A stretch of 64,000 bases of DNA from Streptomyces gossypii (GCF_025165795.1 NZ_JAJAGO010000005.1:1-64000); one strand, 5' to 3'; shown: positions 41,717 to 51,402, counted from the stretch's first letter. Program-made: numbers and translations. Notes: generated by a model not told the origin, from the letters alone.

Positions 41717-44700
41717 TCAGCCGGCCGGGTGCCGATCCGCCTCCGTACGGATGCCCGCGGGGGTGAGCCGAAGGGTGAGGATCTGGAAGGGGCGGAGCAG
41801 GATCTCCAGCGCGCCGTCCGCAGAGGGGCCGTGCACCACGGCGGACTTGGGTGCCGTCCCGGCTTCCGTCAGCGGACGCTCCAGCAGGTCCGTCACGGCC
41901 GCCGACTCCAGCGGGAATCCCGCCGTCACCGTCGTACGGGCCCGGCCGCCGTGCGACTCGTAGAGGCGTACGACCACATCGCCGCTCCGGTCCTCCGCCA
42001 GCTTGACCGCCTCCACCACCACCTGGTCCCCGCTGACCGAGACCAGCGGCGCGACCGGCGCGCCGCCGCCCCGCACCGTACGCTCCGGCAGATTGATCCA
42101 GTGGCCCTCCCGCACCGCGTCGCCCACCGTGGCACCGGGCACCAGCGCGTAGCGCAGCCGGTGGCGCCCCTGGTCGGTCTCCGGGTCCGGGTAGCGCGGG
42201 GCGCGCAGCAGGGAGAGCCGGATCGTGGTGGTCTGGCCGCCGTCCTCGCGGATGTCGCGGGTGACGTCGTGCCCGTAGGTCGAGTCGTTGACGACGGCCA
42301 CGCCCCAGCCGGGCTCCTCGGCATGGATCCAGCGATGCGCGCAGATCTCGAACTTCGCCGCGTCCCACGAGGTGTTGGTGTGCGTGGGCCGGAACACGTG
42401 CCCGAACTGCGTTTCGGCCGCCGACCGTTCCGCCTTCACATCCAGCGGAAAAGCCGCCTTGAGGAGCTTCTCCGACTCCCGCCAGTCCACCTCGGTGACG
42501 ATGTCCAGCGCCTGTGCGCCCGCCCGCAGTGTCAGCGACTGCACGACGGTCGACCTGCCGAAGCTGCGGGTCGCCCGCACCGTGGCGGCGTTCTCGGCCC
42601 GCTCGGTGAGCGTCACCTCGTCGGTGCTGGTCAGGTCGGTCACGCTGCGGCGGTAGAAGGCGTCGATGTCCCAGGCGTCCCACATGTTCGGGAAGTCCGG
42701 GTGCACCTGGAGAAGGTTGGCGGCCTGCTCCGGCGCGATGGCCTCGCGCCCGCCGCCGATGTCGTAGGCGGACAGCACGAGACCCCGCGCGTCGATCCCC
42801 ACCCGCAGCAGACCGTTGTCCAGCACCCAGCCGCCGCCCTCCCGCTCCGCCACGCTGACGGGATCGCCCGTACGGGTCCGGGGGCCGGCACCGTGCGCGG
42901 GAACACCGCCGCGGGCGTGCGGTGCGCCGTTGAACACCATGTCCACGCCGCCGCCTTCGGCACTTCCGCCCGCCAGCGCGCGCTGAGCGGAGCCGATGAC
43001 CTCCTCCAGCTCCTCGCGCACCCGGGCGTACGTCTCCCGCGCCTCGCGGTGCACCCAGGCGATCGAGGAGCCGGGCAGGATGTCGTGGAACTGGTGCAGC
43101 AGCACCGTCTTCCAGAGCCGCTCCAGCCGCTCGTACGGATAGGCGTACGGGGCGGGCTGATCCGCCCGGCGCAGCGTCGCGGTGGCCGCCCACAGCTCCG
43201 CCTCCCGCAGCAGCGACTCGCTGTGCCGGTTGCCCTGCTTGGTCTTCGCCTGCGAGGTGTACGTGCCCCGGTGCAGCTCCAGATAGAGCTCACCCGCCCA
43301 CACCGGCGCGTCCGGGTACTCCGCGTGCGCCTTCTCGAAGAAGGCGGCCGGCCTCTCCACCGTCACGCGGGGCGAGCCCTCCAAGTCCCGCAGCCGCTTC
43401 GCCCGTGCCAGCATTTCGCGGGTCGACCCGCCGCCCCCGTCTCCGTGACCGAAGGGCGCCAGGGAACGGGAGCCGCCGCCCTTCTCCCGGTAGTTGCGGG
43501 CGGCGTGGGCCAGTTGCCGGCCGCTCAGCGTCGCGTTGTAGGTGTCGACGGGCGGGAAGTGCGTGAAGACCCGGGTGCCGTCGATGCCCTCCCACCAGAA
43601 GGTGTGGTGCGGAAACCTGTTCGTCTGGCTCCAGGAGATCTTCTGGGTGAGGAACCAGTTGGCGCCCGCGAGTTGGACGATCTGCGGCATGGCGGCGGTG
43701 TAGCCGAAGGAGTCCGGCAGCCACACCTCACCGGTGTCGATGCCGAACTCCTCCAGGAAGAACTTCTTGCCGTACAGGAACTGCCGGGCCATGGCCTCGC
43801 CACCGACCATGTTGGTGTCCGACTCCACCCACATACCGCCCACCGGCACGAACTGCCCGCCGGCAACCTTCCGCTTCACCCGCTCGTACAGCTCGGGCCG
43901 GTGCTCCTTGAGCCAGGCGAACTGCTGCGCCTGCGACATGGCGAAGACGAACTCCGGGTGGTCGTCCATGAGGCCGACCATGTTGGCGGTGGTACGGGCG
44001 ACCTTCCGTACGGTCTCGCGCAGCGGCCACAGCCAGGCCGAGTCGATATGGGCGTGGCCCACGGCGCTGATCCGGTGCGCGGAGGGGCGCGCGGGGGTGG
44101 ACAGCACCCCGCACAGGCGGGCGCGGGCGCCGGCGGCCGAACCGGGCACATCGGTCAGATCGACCGCGTCCAGCGCCCGTTCCACCGCCCGCAGCAGCTC
44201 CCAGCGGCGTGCGTCCTCCAGCGGCAGTTCACGCATCAGTCCGCCGGTCACCTCCAGGTCCTGGACCAGCTCCCAGACCTCGGTCTCGAAGACGGCGAGG
44301 TCCATCCGGCGCAGCCGGTACAGGGGGCGGTTGCCCGAGGTGAGCCGGTCGCCCTCGGCGGTTGGCGTCTGCGGGTGGTTGAGCACCGGGTTGGCGGACG
44401 CCTCGATGTACAGCTCCACCGGCTCGCCCCCGGCGGCGGGACGGCCGACCGGCACCCACGTGTTGCGCGGGTTGAGCGCCTTCACCACCCCGCCGTCCGC
44501 CCGGTGGACCAGCCCCTCGCACTGGAAGCCGGGCATGTCGAGCTCGAACCCCAGATCGAGAACCGCCTCCACGGTCCGGCCTGCCCACTGCTCCGGCACC
44601 CGCCCGGTGACCCTGAACCAGGTGGTCCCCCACGCGGGGCCCCACTCCTCCCCGGCCGCCGCGGGCCCGTACGGCGCGGCGATCCCCTCACCGACGGGCA

Positions 44701-44827
44701 CCGGCTCACCGGGAGCGTCCCAGCGCTGGACGGTCAGTGGCAGCGGGGAGCTGTAGACGGCGGGCCGCACCCGCTCGTCCAGGACGCGGCGCAGTCGGGC
44801 TTCGACAATGCTGCGGTCGTCGTGCAT
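41717..44827 (-). CDS. GH38 alpha-mannosidase
   Basis: A 1036-aa glycoside hydrolase family 38 enzyme. The N-terminal barrel has the zinc-binding block 'AVGHAHIDSAWLWPLRET', then 'PVGGMWVESDTNM', with nucleophile Asp372 in 'VWLPDSFGYTAAMPQ'. The C-terminal beta-domains ('FRPTHTNTSWDAAKFEI') complete the fold. No signal peptide is seen, so it acts in the cytosol. It would hydrolyse alpha-mannosides. The ATG at 44827 has 'ggag' about eight bases upstream. It lies 25 nt before the KAS III gene on the same strand, so it may be the operon head, but its link to the lipid genes is only positional. Confidence 0.92.
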   Translation of the reverse strand: MHDDRSIVEARLRRVLDERVRPAVYSSPLPLTVQRWDAPGEPVPVGEGIAAPYGPAAAGEEWGPAWGTTWFRVTGRVPEQWAGRTVEAVLDLGFELDMPGFQCEGLVHRADGGVVKALNPRNTWVPVGRPAAGGEPVELYIEASANPVLNHPQTPTAEGDRLTSGNRPLYRLRRMDLAVFETEVWELVQDLEVTGGLMRELPLEDARRWELLRAVERALDAVDLTDVPGSAAGARARLCGVLSTPARPSAHRISAVGHAHIDSAWLWPLRETVRKVARTTANMVGLMDDHPEFVFAMSQAQQFAWLKEHRPELYERVKRKVAGGQFVPVGGMWVESDTNMVGGEAMARQFLYGKKFFLEEFGIDTGEVWLPDSFGYTAAMPQIVQLAGANWFLTQKISWSQTNRFPHHTFWWEGIDGTRVFTHFPPVDTYNATLSGRQLAHAARNYREKGGGSRSLAPFGHGDGGGGSTREMLARAKRLRDLEGSPRVTVERPAAFFEKAHAEYPDAPVWAGELYLELHRGTYTSQAKTKQGNRHSESLLREAELWAATATLRRADQPAPYAYPYERLERLWKTVLLHQFHDILPGSSIAWVHREARETYARVREELEEVIGSAQRALAGGSAEGGGVDMVFNGAPHARGGVPAHGAGPRTRTGDPVSVAEREGGGWVLDNGLLRVGIDARGLVLSAYDIGGGREAIAPEQAANLLQVHPDFPNMWDAWDIDAFYRRSVTDLTSTDEVTLTERAENAATVRATRSFGRSTVVQSLTLRAGAQALDIVTEVDWRESEKLLKAAFPLDVKAERSAAETQFGHVFRPTHTNTSWDAAKFEICAHRWIHAEEPGWGVAVVNDSTYGHDVTRDIREDGGQTTTIRLSLLRAPRYPDPETDQGRHRLRYALVPGATVGDAVREGHWINLPERTVRGGGAPVAPLVSVSGDQVVVEAVKLAEDRSGDVVVRLYESHGGRARTTVTAGFPLESAAVTDLLERPLTEAGTAPKSAVVHGPSADGALEILLRPFQILTLRLTPAGIRTEADRHPAG

Positions 44828-44968
44828 TTCGGCGGCTCCTTCGGTGGGGCATCCCCGGGCATCCGTATCACCGTGGCCGGCCCGCCGTCCCCCTCCGTGC
44901 CCACGGCTGACGTAGGGCCCGGCGCACCCGTGCGGGCCCGCCGGGGCAGATCTACCCGGGTGCGCAGG

Positions 44969-44991
44969 GCCGTACGCGGGGCGCGTACGGC
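44969..44991. promoter_or_regulatory. 10-bp inverted repeat upstream of alpha-mannosidase
   Basis: 'gccgtacgcg' and 'cgcgtacggc' form a perfect 10-bp palindrome with a 3-nt spacer. It lies 142 bp upstream of the mannosidase start and 23 bp beyond the ArsR-type gene. It could be an operator for the mannosidase/OleACD-like operon or a terminator of the regulator gene. Confidence 0.5.
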
Positions 44992-45013
44992 AGGCGTACG
45001 GCCTCCGCCTGCG

Positions 45014-45994
45014 TCACCCGGTGAGCAGTGCCTCGCCCCGTACGGTGCGGGCGTACAGCACCCGGTGCCCCGCACGGTGCGCGGACACCAGGCCCGCCGC
45101 GTGCAGCAGCTTCAGATGCTGGGAGACGCCGCCCGGGGACAGGCCGGAGCGGCGCGCGAGCTCGGTGGTGCATTCCGGGGACTCCAACTCGGCCAGCAGC
45201 GTCGCCCGCGACCGGCCCAGTACCTGGGCAAGGGCCTCCGAAGGGGTGGTGTGCGCCGGCTGCCACAGCGTGCCGACGGCGCGCGGCGGGTAGCGCAGCG
45301 CGGGCTGCCCTCCGGAGCCGGCGAGGGAGGTGACGGAGAAGATGCGCGGCCAGATGAAGGCCGAGGGCACCAGCAGCAGGCCGCGTCCGCCCAAGCCGCG
45401 GACGCCCGAGACGTGCCGGTGTGCGAGCCGCAGCGTGCCCTCCTCCCAGCTGACCTGTGGATCGAGGTCGTCGAACAGACGTTGCGTGCCGCCCTCGGCG
45501 AGCCGCCGGGCCCGGTGCAGCACATCGGACTCCAGCAGAGTGCGGATCCGCGGCCAGTGCGGGGCGAGGGCCACGTCCCAGTAGTGCGCGATGCCGTCGG
45601 CGAGCCTGCCGAGTTCCCGCCCGGGGTTCTCGCGCAGCGCGGCGATCTCGGCGGTGCGCGGTGCGGGGAGGGCGTCGACGCCCTCGCGCACGGCCTCGGG
45701 CGGTGTCGCCCGCAGGGTGGCCAGCTCCACCCCGAGATCGGGCACGGGGGTCGACGGCGGCGGGCACACGAAGCCGGGGATCAGCCGGGTGGGGACCGGC
45801 ACCAGCCCGGACAACAGCCCCCAGTCCACTCCCGAGGCCGCCAGCGCCGGTCCGGCGAGAGCGCTCCACGGCCGGAGGAGGGGATGCTCGGCGGGACGCT
45901 TGAGCACCCGCACGCTCGCCACCACCTCCCACAGCGGGGAGAGCGCGAAGCGCGTGCGGGCCAGATCGGCGGCCGTGAACTCGAGTTCCAGCAT
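45014..45994 (-). CDS. ArsR-family regulator with DUF5937-type N-terminal domain
   Basis: A 326-aa protein. A C-terminal ArsR winged helix lies at ~245-320 ('ELARRSGLSPGGVSQHLKLL' then 'HAAGLVSAHRAGHRVLY'). It is preceded by a ~230-residue N-terminal domain of the kind annotated DUF5937 in actinomycetes. No metal-binding cysteine cluster (CxC) is visible, so the ligand is probably organic. It is divergent from the MFS transporter across 55 bp, a classic repressor-exporter arrangement. Confidence 0.82.
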   Translation of the reverse strand: MLELEFTAADLARTRFALSPLWEVVASVRVLKRPAEHPLLRPWSALAGPALAASGVDWGLLSGLVPVPTRLIPGFVCPPPSTPVPDLGVELATLRATPPEAVREGVDALPAPRTAEIAALRENPGRELGRLADGIAHYWDVALAPHWPRIRTLLESDVLHRARRLAEGGTQRLFDDLDPQVSWEEGTLRLAHRHVSGVRGLGGRGLLLVPSAFIWPRIFSVTSLAGSGGQPALRYPPRAVGTLWQPAHTTPSEALAQVLGRSRATLLAELESPECTTELARRSGLSPGGVSQHLKLLHAAGLVSAHRAGHRVLYARTVRGEALLTG

Positions 45995-46049
45995 TCAGCT
46001 GAGGCTAAATCATTCGGTGAAGGGGCATGGCGTCGGCATTGTCGCGGCC
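45995..46049. promoter_or_regulatory. Divergent ArsR/MFS promoter region
   Basis: This 55-bp gap contains the palindrome 'tcagctga' (45995-46002 region) next to an A/T-rich stretch and a repeated 'cattc' (45992 and 46011). Because the gap is so short, a single operator here would control both genes. Confidence 0.4.
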
Positions 46050-47411
46050 ATGTCTGTGGACCCTCCCACCCCACCACCCGCCCCCTCGGCCCCGCCCGTA
46101 ACGCCCGCCCCGCCCGCCCCGTCGCCCTGGCGCGACCCCGACTTCCGCCGGCTCTTCGCCGCGGCGGCGGTCAGCAAGCTGGGCACCCAGATCGGCTACG
46201 TTGCCCTTCCGCTGGTCGCGGTGCTCGTGCTGGACGCCGGGCCCGGCGAGGTCGGCATGCTGGCGACGCTCAGCACCGTTGCCTTCCTGCTGATCGGCCT
46301 GCCCGCCGGCGCCTGGGTGGACCGGCTCCGGCGGCGCCGGCTGATGATCCTGGCCGATCTTCTGCGAGCGGCCCTGCTGGCGTCCGTACCGGCCTGCTGG
46401 GCGCTCGACCTGCTCACTCTCACCCAGCTCTACGTGGTCGTGCTGCTCAGCGGCTGCGCCACCGTCTTCTTCGACGTCGCGGCGCTCAGCCACCTTCCGC
46501 AACTGGTGCACCGGGACGCGCTGGTCGCCGCCAACGCGGGCATGGTCGGGCTCGACGCCGCGGGCAGCGTGGCGGGGCGCGGCGCCGGTGGCTCTCTCGT
46601 GCAGCTGGTCTCGGCCCCCGCTGCGGTCGCCGCCGACGCCGTCAGCTACCTGGTCTCCGCGCTGTCCCTCGCCCGGATCCGGAAGCCCGAACCGGCGCCA
46701 CCGCCCCGCTCGGCGGTGGAGGGCGGCGGACCGGGGCTGTGGCCGCAGATCCGGGAGGGGCTCTCCCACGTGCTCGGCAGCCCGCGGCTGCGCGCCCTCG
46801 CGCTCGGGGGCGCACTCACCAACCTGGGCGCGCAGCTGGTCAACACCATGCTGCCGGTGCTGTTCACCCGGGAACTGGGCCTCTCCGCGACGGCGTTGGG
46901 TCTGTTCTGGAGTGCCGGAGGAGTCGGTGTCCTGCTCGGCTCGCGCTGTGCCCGGCCGCTGGCCCGACGGTTCGGCTACGGCCGCACGCTGGGCGTGGTG
47001 GGCCTCGTCGTCGCCCCGGCGGGCCTGCTGCTGCCTCTGCTCGACACCGGAGGGTGGCTGTGGGCCGCGGGGGCAGGCTGGTTGCTGACCACCGCCAAGG
47101 TGGGTGTCGACAACGTCCTCGCCGTGAGCCTGCGGCAGCGCATGACCCCGGACGGACTGCTCGGCCGGATGAACGCCACCTTCCGGTTCCTGCTGACCGG
47201 CGCGCTGGCGGTGGGCTCGGGGCTGGCCGGGCTCCTCGGCGCATACGTCTCGGTGCGCGCCGCGCTGTGGGCCGGCGGGATATGCCTGGCGCTGGTCTGG
47301 TTGCCGGTGCTGCTCTCACCGCTCCGGTCGCTGCGCGATCTCCCGGACGGACCGCAGCAACTGGACGGCCCCCGGCACCCGGACGGCCCGCCGACCCGCG
47401 TCAGGGCTTGA
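46050..47411 (+). CDS. MFS transporter (drug/metabolite efflux type)
   Basis: A 453-aa permease with about 12 transmembrane helices of the MFS_3 type. It has the family loop 'GLPAGAWVDRLRRRRLMI' after helix 2, 'NAGMVGLDAAGSVAGRGAGG' in helix 5, and 'GLLGRMNATFRFLLTGAL' in the second half. A ~22-residue proline-rich leader precedes helix 1. Its divergent ArsR-type regulator suggests an efflux pump. It may export the product of the nearby operon. ATG 46050 lacks a strong ribosome site; a GTG at 46017 is an alternative. Its 3' end overlaps the TAXI gene by 11 bp. Confidence 0.85.
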   Translation: MSVDPPTPPPAPSAPPVTPAPPAPSPWRDPDFRRLFAAAAVSKLGTQIGYVALPLVAVLVLDAGPGEVGMLATLSTVAFLLIGLPAGAWVDRLRRRRLMILADLLRAALLASVPACWALDLLTLTQLYVVVLLSGCATVFFDVAALSHLPQLVHRDALVAANAGMVGLDAAGSVAGRGAGGSLVQLVSAPAAVAADAVSYLVSALSLARIRKPEPAPPPRSAVEGGGPGLWPQIREGLSHVLGSPRLRALALGGALTNLGAQLVNTMLPVLFTRELGLSATALGLFWSAGGVGVLLGSRCARPLARRFGYGRTLGVVGLVVAPAGLLLPLLDTGGWLWAAGAGWLLTTAKVGVDNVLAVSLRQRMTPDGLLGRMNATFRFLLTGALAVGSGLAGLLGAYVSVRAALWAGGICLALVWLPVLLSPLRSLRDLPDGPQQLDGPRHPDGPPTRVRA

Positions 47412-48411
47412 CCGCCCGGTAGTAGCGCTCGGCACCCTGGTGCAGCGGCAGCGGGTCGGTGTAAATGGCCGTGCGCAGATCGACCTTCTGCGCCGCGTGC
47501 ACCTCGTTGCCGATCTGGTCCCGGCTGTTGATCAGCGAGCGGGTGAGCGCCTCGGCCACCTCCGGGTCCGTACGGTCCGTGGTGACCAGCAGATTCGCCA
47601 CCGCCACCGTGTTGACCGGCTCGCCCTGCTGCACACTCGGGTACGCGTCCGCGGGCATCACGGCGGCGCGGTAGTAGCGGGTCTCCGGCTCCATCGCGTG
47701 CAGCCGCGGCATCAGGTCGCCGAGCTGGACCAACCGTATGCCGGTCTTCTCGGCCAGCCGCTCGATCGCGGTCGTCGGCAGGCCGCCCGACCAGAAGAAC
47801 GCGTCCAGCTCGCCGCGCTCCAGCATTCCCGGCAGCCGGTCGATGCCCGCAGGCACCTCCTCGATGTCCTTGTCCCGGTCCAGTCCGGCTGCCTTCAGCA
47901 GCCGCCCGGCGACCAGGCTCACCCCGGACCGCTCCGATCCCAGCCCGACCCGCAGCCCGCCCAGGTCCTTCGCGCTGCGCACCGGGGATCCGGCGGGCAC
48001 GATCAGCTGCATGTAGTCGTCGTACAGCCGAGCACACGCGGACAGCCGCTCCGCGTCCTCGCCCCCTGCGTCCAGATAGGCCGCGACGGCGTCGGACTGG
48101 GCGATGGTGAAGTCCGCACGGCCGGCCACCACCATGTCGATGTTCTGCACGGAACCCTGGCTGGAGGCGAGTTCCATCCGCAGCTTGGGCACATCGCGGG
48201 CCATTCGCTGCTGGAGGAGCGTGCCGTACCGCGCGTACACCCCGGTCGGCGCGCCGGTGGCGAACGTGATCTTCCCGGAGGGCGCCGTGCCGCCATCCGG
48301 CAGCAGCCACCACAGCAGCATTCCGAGCACGAGGGCCACGGCGCCCGCGGCCCGCCATCTTCCGGGCACACCGCGCAGGGCCGTGCCGTTGCGTACCGGG
48401 AGGCGGACCAT
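47401..48411 (-). CDS. TAXI-family TRAP solute-binding protein
   Basis: A 336-aa TAXI-type receptor: '[20 protein letters not shown]' begins the mature domain, with '[15 protein letters not shown]' and '[13 protein letters not shown]' following. A single N-terminal hydrophobic helix (~23-42, no lipobox) would anchor it in the membrane facing out. The fused TRAP permease that TAXI proteins normally serve is not encoded in this window, so it may work with a distant transporter or as a sensor. The start at 48411 gives a basic N-terminus before the anchor. Confidence 0.85.
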   Translation of the reverse strand: MVRLPVRNGTALRGVPGRWRAAGAVALVLGMLLWWLLPDGGTAPSGKITFATGAPTGVYARYGTLLQQRMARDVPKLRMELASSQGSVQNIDMVVAGRADFTIAQSDAVAAYLDAGGEDAERLSACARLYDDYMQLIVPAGSPVRSAKDLGGLRVGLGSERSGVSLVAGRLLKAAGLDRDKDIEEVPAGIDRLPGMLERGELDAFFWSGGLPTTAIERLAEKTGIRLVQLGDLMPRLHAMEPETRYYRAAVMPADAYPSVQQGEPVNTVAVANLLVTTDRTDPEVAEALTRSLINSRDQIGNEVHAAQKVDLRTAIYTDPLPLHQGAERYYRAVKP

Positions 48412-48565
48412 GTCCCGATCCTGCCAGCACCCCTGTGCGCGGCCCGACGGCAGGGGCGCCGACGGGAGCGAACAAGGCAGCGCGGCGTGCGTCGCGCTCC
48501 GCGCACCGAGCCCGCGGCGTACGCCGGGGTCGGGGACTGTCACAGGCACCGCCTACCCTGGTGCC

Positions 48566-50065
48566 ATGACCGCGCAGGACAGCCTTCACCGAAGCTACGA
48601 GATCCGCACGTTCGGCTGCCAGATGAATGTCCACGACAGCGAACGGATGGCGGGCCTGCTGGAGGACGCCGGCTATGTCCGGGCGCCCGAGGGCGCCGAC
48701 GGAGCCGACGTCGTCGTGTTCAACACCTGCGCGGTGCGGGAGAACGCCGACAACCGGTTGTACGGCAACCTGGGCCAGCTCGCCCCCCGCAAGGCGGCCC
48801 GCCCCGGCATGCAGATCGCCGTGGGCGGCTGCCTGGCGCAGAAGGACCGCGACACCATCGTGCGGAAGGCGCCCTGGGTCGATGTCGTCTTCGGCACCCA
48901 CAACGTCGGCAAGCTGCCCGTGCTGCTGGAGCGCGCCCGCGTCCAGGAGGAGGCGCAGGTCGAGATCGCCGAGTCGCTGGAGGCATTCCCCTCCACACTG
49001 CCGACGCGGCGCGAGAGCGCGTACGCGGCCTGGGTCTCGGTCTCCGTCGGGTGCAACAACACCTGCACCTTCTGCATCGTGCCGCAGCTGCGCGGCAAGG
49101 AGAAGGACCGCCGTCCCGGGGACATCCTCGCGGAGGTGGAGGCGCTGGTCGCGGAGGGCGTCAGCGAGATCACCCTGCTCGGTCAGAACGTCAACGCGTA
49201 CGGCAGCGACATCGGCGACCGCCAGGCGTTCGGCAAGCTGCTGCGTGCCTGCGGCCGGATCGAGGGCCTGGAGCGGGTCCGCTTCACCTCGCCGCACCCC
49301 CGCGACTTCACGGACGACGTGATCGCGGCCATGGCCGAGACGCCGAACGTGATGCCCCAGCTGCACATGCCGCTGCAGTCCGGCTCGTCCCGGGTGCTCA
49401 AGGCGATGCGCCGGTCCTACCGGCAGGAGCGCTTCCTGGGCATCATCGAGAGCGTGCGCGCGGCGATGCCGGACGCCGCGATCTCCACCGACATCATCGT
49501 GGGCTTCCCCGGCGAGACCGAGGAGGACTTCCAGGAGACCCTGCACGTGGTGCGTGAGGCACGGTTCGCGCAGGCGTTCACCTTCCAGTACAGCAAGCGG
49601 CCCGGCACCCCGGCCGCCGAGATGCCCGGACAGCTGCCCAAGGCGGTCGTCCAGGAGCGTTACGAGCGGCTGGTGGCCCTGCAGGAGGAGATCTCCTGGG
49701 AGGAGAACAAGAAGCAGGTCGGCCGCACCGTGGAGGTGCTGGTCGCCGAGGGCGAGGGCCGTAAGGACGGCGCGACGCGGCGCCTCTCCGGGCGGGCGCC
49801 GGACAACCGGCTGGTGCACTTCGGGCGTCCCGAGCAGGCCGTGCGCCCGGGAGACGTCGCCACGGTCGGGATCAGTTACGCCGCGCCGCACCATCTGCTC
49901 GCGGAAGCGCCCGCGCACTCGGTGCGGCGCACCCGTGCCGGTGACGCCTGGGAGGCGCGCACCGCTGCCCCCGAGGACGGGCTGACGGGCGTCCTGCTCG
50001 GTCTGCCGACCGTAGGCGCTCCGCCGGAGCAGCCGGCCGCGACCGGGGGCTGCAGCGTCTGCTGA
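48566..50065 (+). CDS. miaB: tRNA-2-methylthio-N6-dimethylallyladenosine synthase MiaB
   Basis: A radical-SAM methylthiotransferase for A37 of tRNAs. The MTTase domain has cysteines in '[14 protein letters not shown]', '[10 protein letters not shown]' and 'GGCLAQKD'. The CxxxCxxC motif is '[20 protein letters not shown]', and '[10 protein letters not shown]' and a C-terminal TRAM domain follow. An extra ~45-residue tail ends in 'GGCSVC', so two late cysteines are present. ATG 48566 gives the canonical start. It acts downstream of MiaA, encoded 2 kb away. Confidence 0.96.
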   Translation: MTAQDSLHRSYEIRTFGCQMNVHDSERMAGLLEDAGYVRAPEGADGADVVVFNTCAVRENADNRLYGNLGQLAPRKAARPGMQIAVGGCLAQKDRDTIVRKAPWVDVVFGTHNVGKLPVLLERARVQEEAQVEIAESLEAFPSTLPTRRESAYAAWVSVSVGCNNTCTFCIVPQLRGKEKDRRPGDILAEVEALVAEGVSEITLLGQNVNAYGSDIGDRQAFGKLLRACGRIEGLERVRFTSPHPRDFTDDVIAAMAETPNVMPQLHMPLQSGSSRVLKAMRRSYRQERFLGIIESVRAAMPDAAISTDIIVGFPGETEEDFQETLHVVREARFAQAFTFQYSKRPGTPAAEMPGQLPKAVVQERYERLVALQEEISWEENKKQVGRTVEVLVAEGEGRKDGATRRLSGRAPDNRLVHFGRPEQAVRPGDVATVGISYAAPHHLLAEAPAHSVRRTRAGDAWEARTAAPEDGLTGVLLGLPTVGAPPEQPAATGGCSVC

Positions 50066-50145
50066 GCCGCACTGAGCCGCGCTGAGGCGGACGGGAAGCG
50101 AGGGACGCGGCGGATCCGAAGAATGTGACGGACAAGGGGGCGGGG

Positions 50146-50424
50146 ATGGCGCGCTGGGGACTGCTTGTGCACAAGGACCTCGGGGGGAACGTGCCCGGGC
50201 TGGTCGAGGTCCTGGACGAGGTGGACGGGACGCGGGAGGAGGCGGAGGAGCGGATGCGCCATCACATCCGCTACTACAACCCGCGGCATCCCACGTCACC
50301 GAAGCGGAAGCGCCTCTACCGCACCGCGGACGGATGGCTGCTCGTCGGCGACGGAGCCTTCGGCAGGTCGTATCCGTACCACTTCCGGGTGTGTGAGCTG
50401 GAGTGGGACTCGGCCGCCAAGTAG
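50146..50424 (+). CDS. Small conserved protein of unknown function
   Basis: I do not recognise a characterised family. The ~92-aa protein is soluble, with 'LLVHKDLGGNVPGLVEVLDE' near the start, a basic helix 'ERMRHHIRYYNPRHPTSPK' and aromatic strands 'SYPYHFRVCELEW'. ATG 50146 has 'aggggg' five bases upstream; a GTG at 50125 would add seven residues. It lies between miaB and the dioxygenase-fold gene on the same strand, and coding bias is normal. Confidence 0.75.
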   Translation: MARWGLLVHKDLGGNVPGLVEVLDEVDGTREEAEERMRHHIRYYNPRHPTSPKRKRLYRTADGWLLVGDGAFGRSYPYHFRVCELEWDSAAK

Positions 50425-50467
50425 CGGCCCGGCGCGGCCGTCCGCCGCTTCGTCTAAGCTGCGCGCC

Positions 50468-51223
50468 ATGCTCGTCGCCGCCGCCGTATGCCCCTGCCCG
50501 CCGCTGCTGGTGCCCGAAGTCGCCGGGGGCGCCGCTCATGAGATGGACGACGCCCGCGCGGCCTGTTTCGACGCGATCGGCGTCCTCACGGCCGCGAGGG
50601 TGGACCGGCTGGTCGTCGTGGGCCCCGCCGACCAGCCGGGCCGTGGGCCGCATCCGCAGGGGGCTGGAGGTTCCTTCCGTGGTTTCGGCACCGATCTCCA
50701 GGTGACCCTCGGTCCGGGGCCTGCCAAAGGCCCGGCCGGTCCGGGCACGGGTGGCAGCCCGGCCCCTGGCGGCGGCGTACGCGAGCTGCCGCCGTCGCTG
50801 GCCGTGGGCGCCTGGCTGCTCGCGCGTACCGGCTGGAACTTTGCCCCCGTGGAGGGGCTGGGCGTGGGGGAGCTGCTGGCCCGCGAGCGGTGCGCCGCGA
50901 CCGGGCGGGAGGTCGCCCAGAGCGCGCCCCGGGTGGCGCTGCTGGTCATGGGCGACGGCAGCGCATGCCGGACGCTGAAGGCTCCCGGTTACTTCGACGA
51001 GCGCGCAGCCGCCTTCGACGCCGCAGCGGGCACGGCACTCGGCGCGGCGGACCTCGCCGGGCTGCTCGCGCTGGACGAGGAACTGGCGTACGAGCTCAAG
51101 GCTGCGGGCCGTGCGTCCTGGCAGGTCCTCGCGGGCGCGGCGGAGGGTGCCGGGCTCAGCGGGCGGCTGCTCTACGACGCGGCCCCGTACGGCGTCGGCT
51201 ACATGGTCGCGAGCTGGGCCTAG
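50468..51223 (+). CDS. Class III extradiol dioxygenase subunit B-like protein
   Basis: A 251-aa protein of the LigB-like fold as found beside miaB/miaA in Streptomyces. 'AVCPCPPLLVPEVAGGAAHE' starts it, 'RLVVVGPADQ' is the first sheet, and 'LLVMGDGSACRTLKAPGYFD' and 'AAPYGVGYMVASW' close it. The classical metal-binding His-His pair of active extradiol enzymes is not obvious, so catalytic activity is uncertain. It is 43 bp downstream of the small hypothetical gene. Confidence 0.72.
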   Translation: MLVAAAVCPCPPLLVPEVAGGAAHEMDDARAACFDAIGVLTAARVDRLVVVGPADQPGRGPHPQGAGGSFRGFGTDLQVTLGPGPAKGPAGPGTGGSPAPGGGVRELPPSLAVGAWLLARTGWNFAPVEGLGVGELLARERCAATGREVAQSAPRVALLVMGDGSACRTLKAPGYFDERAAAFDAAAGTALGAADLAGLLALDEELAYELKAAGRASWQVLAGAAEGAGLSGRLLYDAAPYGVGYMVASWA

Positions 51224-51361
51224 GTGTGTTGACCCGCTGGGTTGTTCACGCGGACTAGGGGGGCGTCGAAGTAGCTCCGTCCTCCCGGAGGGCAAAGCTG
51301 GCGGCGGCTGGGCGCGCTCTTCCTCCCAGGCAGGCGGGTCGGCCGCGTCAGAGGCGGCGGG

Positions 51362-51380
51362 GGCCGCGTCCGACGCGGCC
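51362..51380. terminator. GC-rich hairpin between convergent genes
   Basis: A 7-bp to 9-bp perfect stem ('ggccgcgtc' facing 'gacgcggcc') with a tiny loop lies between the dioxygenase-like gene and the convergent antitoxin-like gene. Position suggests a bidirectional terminator. Confidence 0.5.
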
Positions 51381-51402
51381 GTAGCCCGCCCGGGCGCCTG
51401 GT

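Noticed and set aside
35415..47411. Search for an OleB-type alpha/beta hydrolase in the cluster region
   Set aside because: No frame shows a nucleophile elbow in a suitable fold; none can be called within the window.
41654..47422. A 1922-codon open frame on the plus strand
   Set aside because: It runs antisense through the mannosidase and ArsR genes and out of frame through the MFS gene; it has no recognisable motif and arises from high third-position GC.
46976..51295. A 1439-codon open frame on the minus strand
   Set aside because: It is antisense to miaB and other genes; all known motifs are on the other frames.
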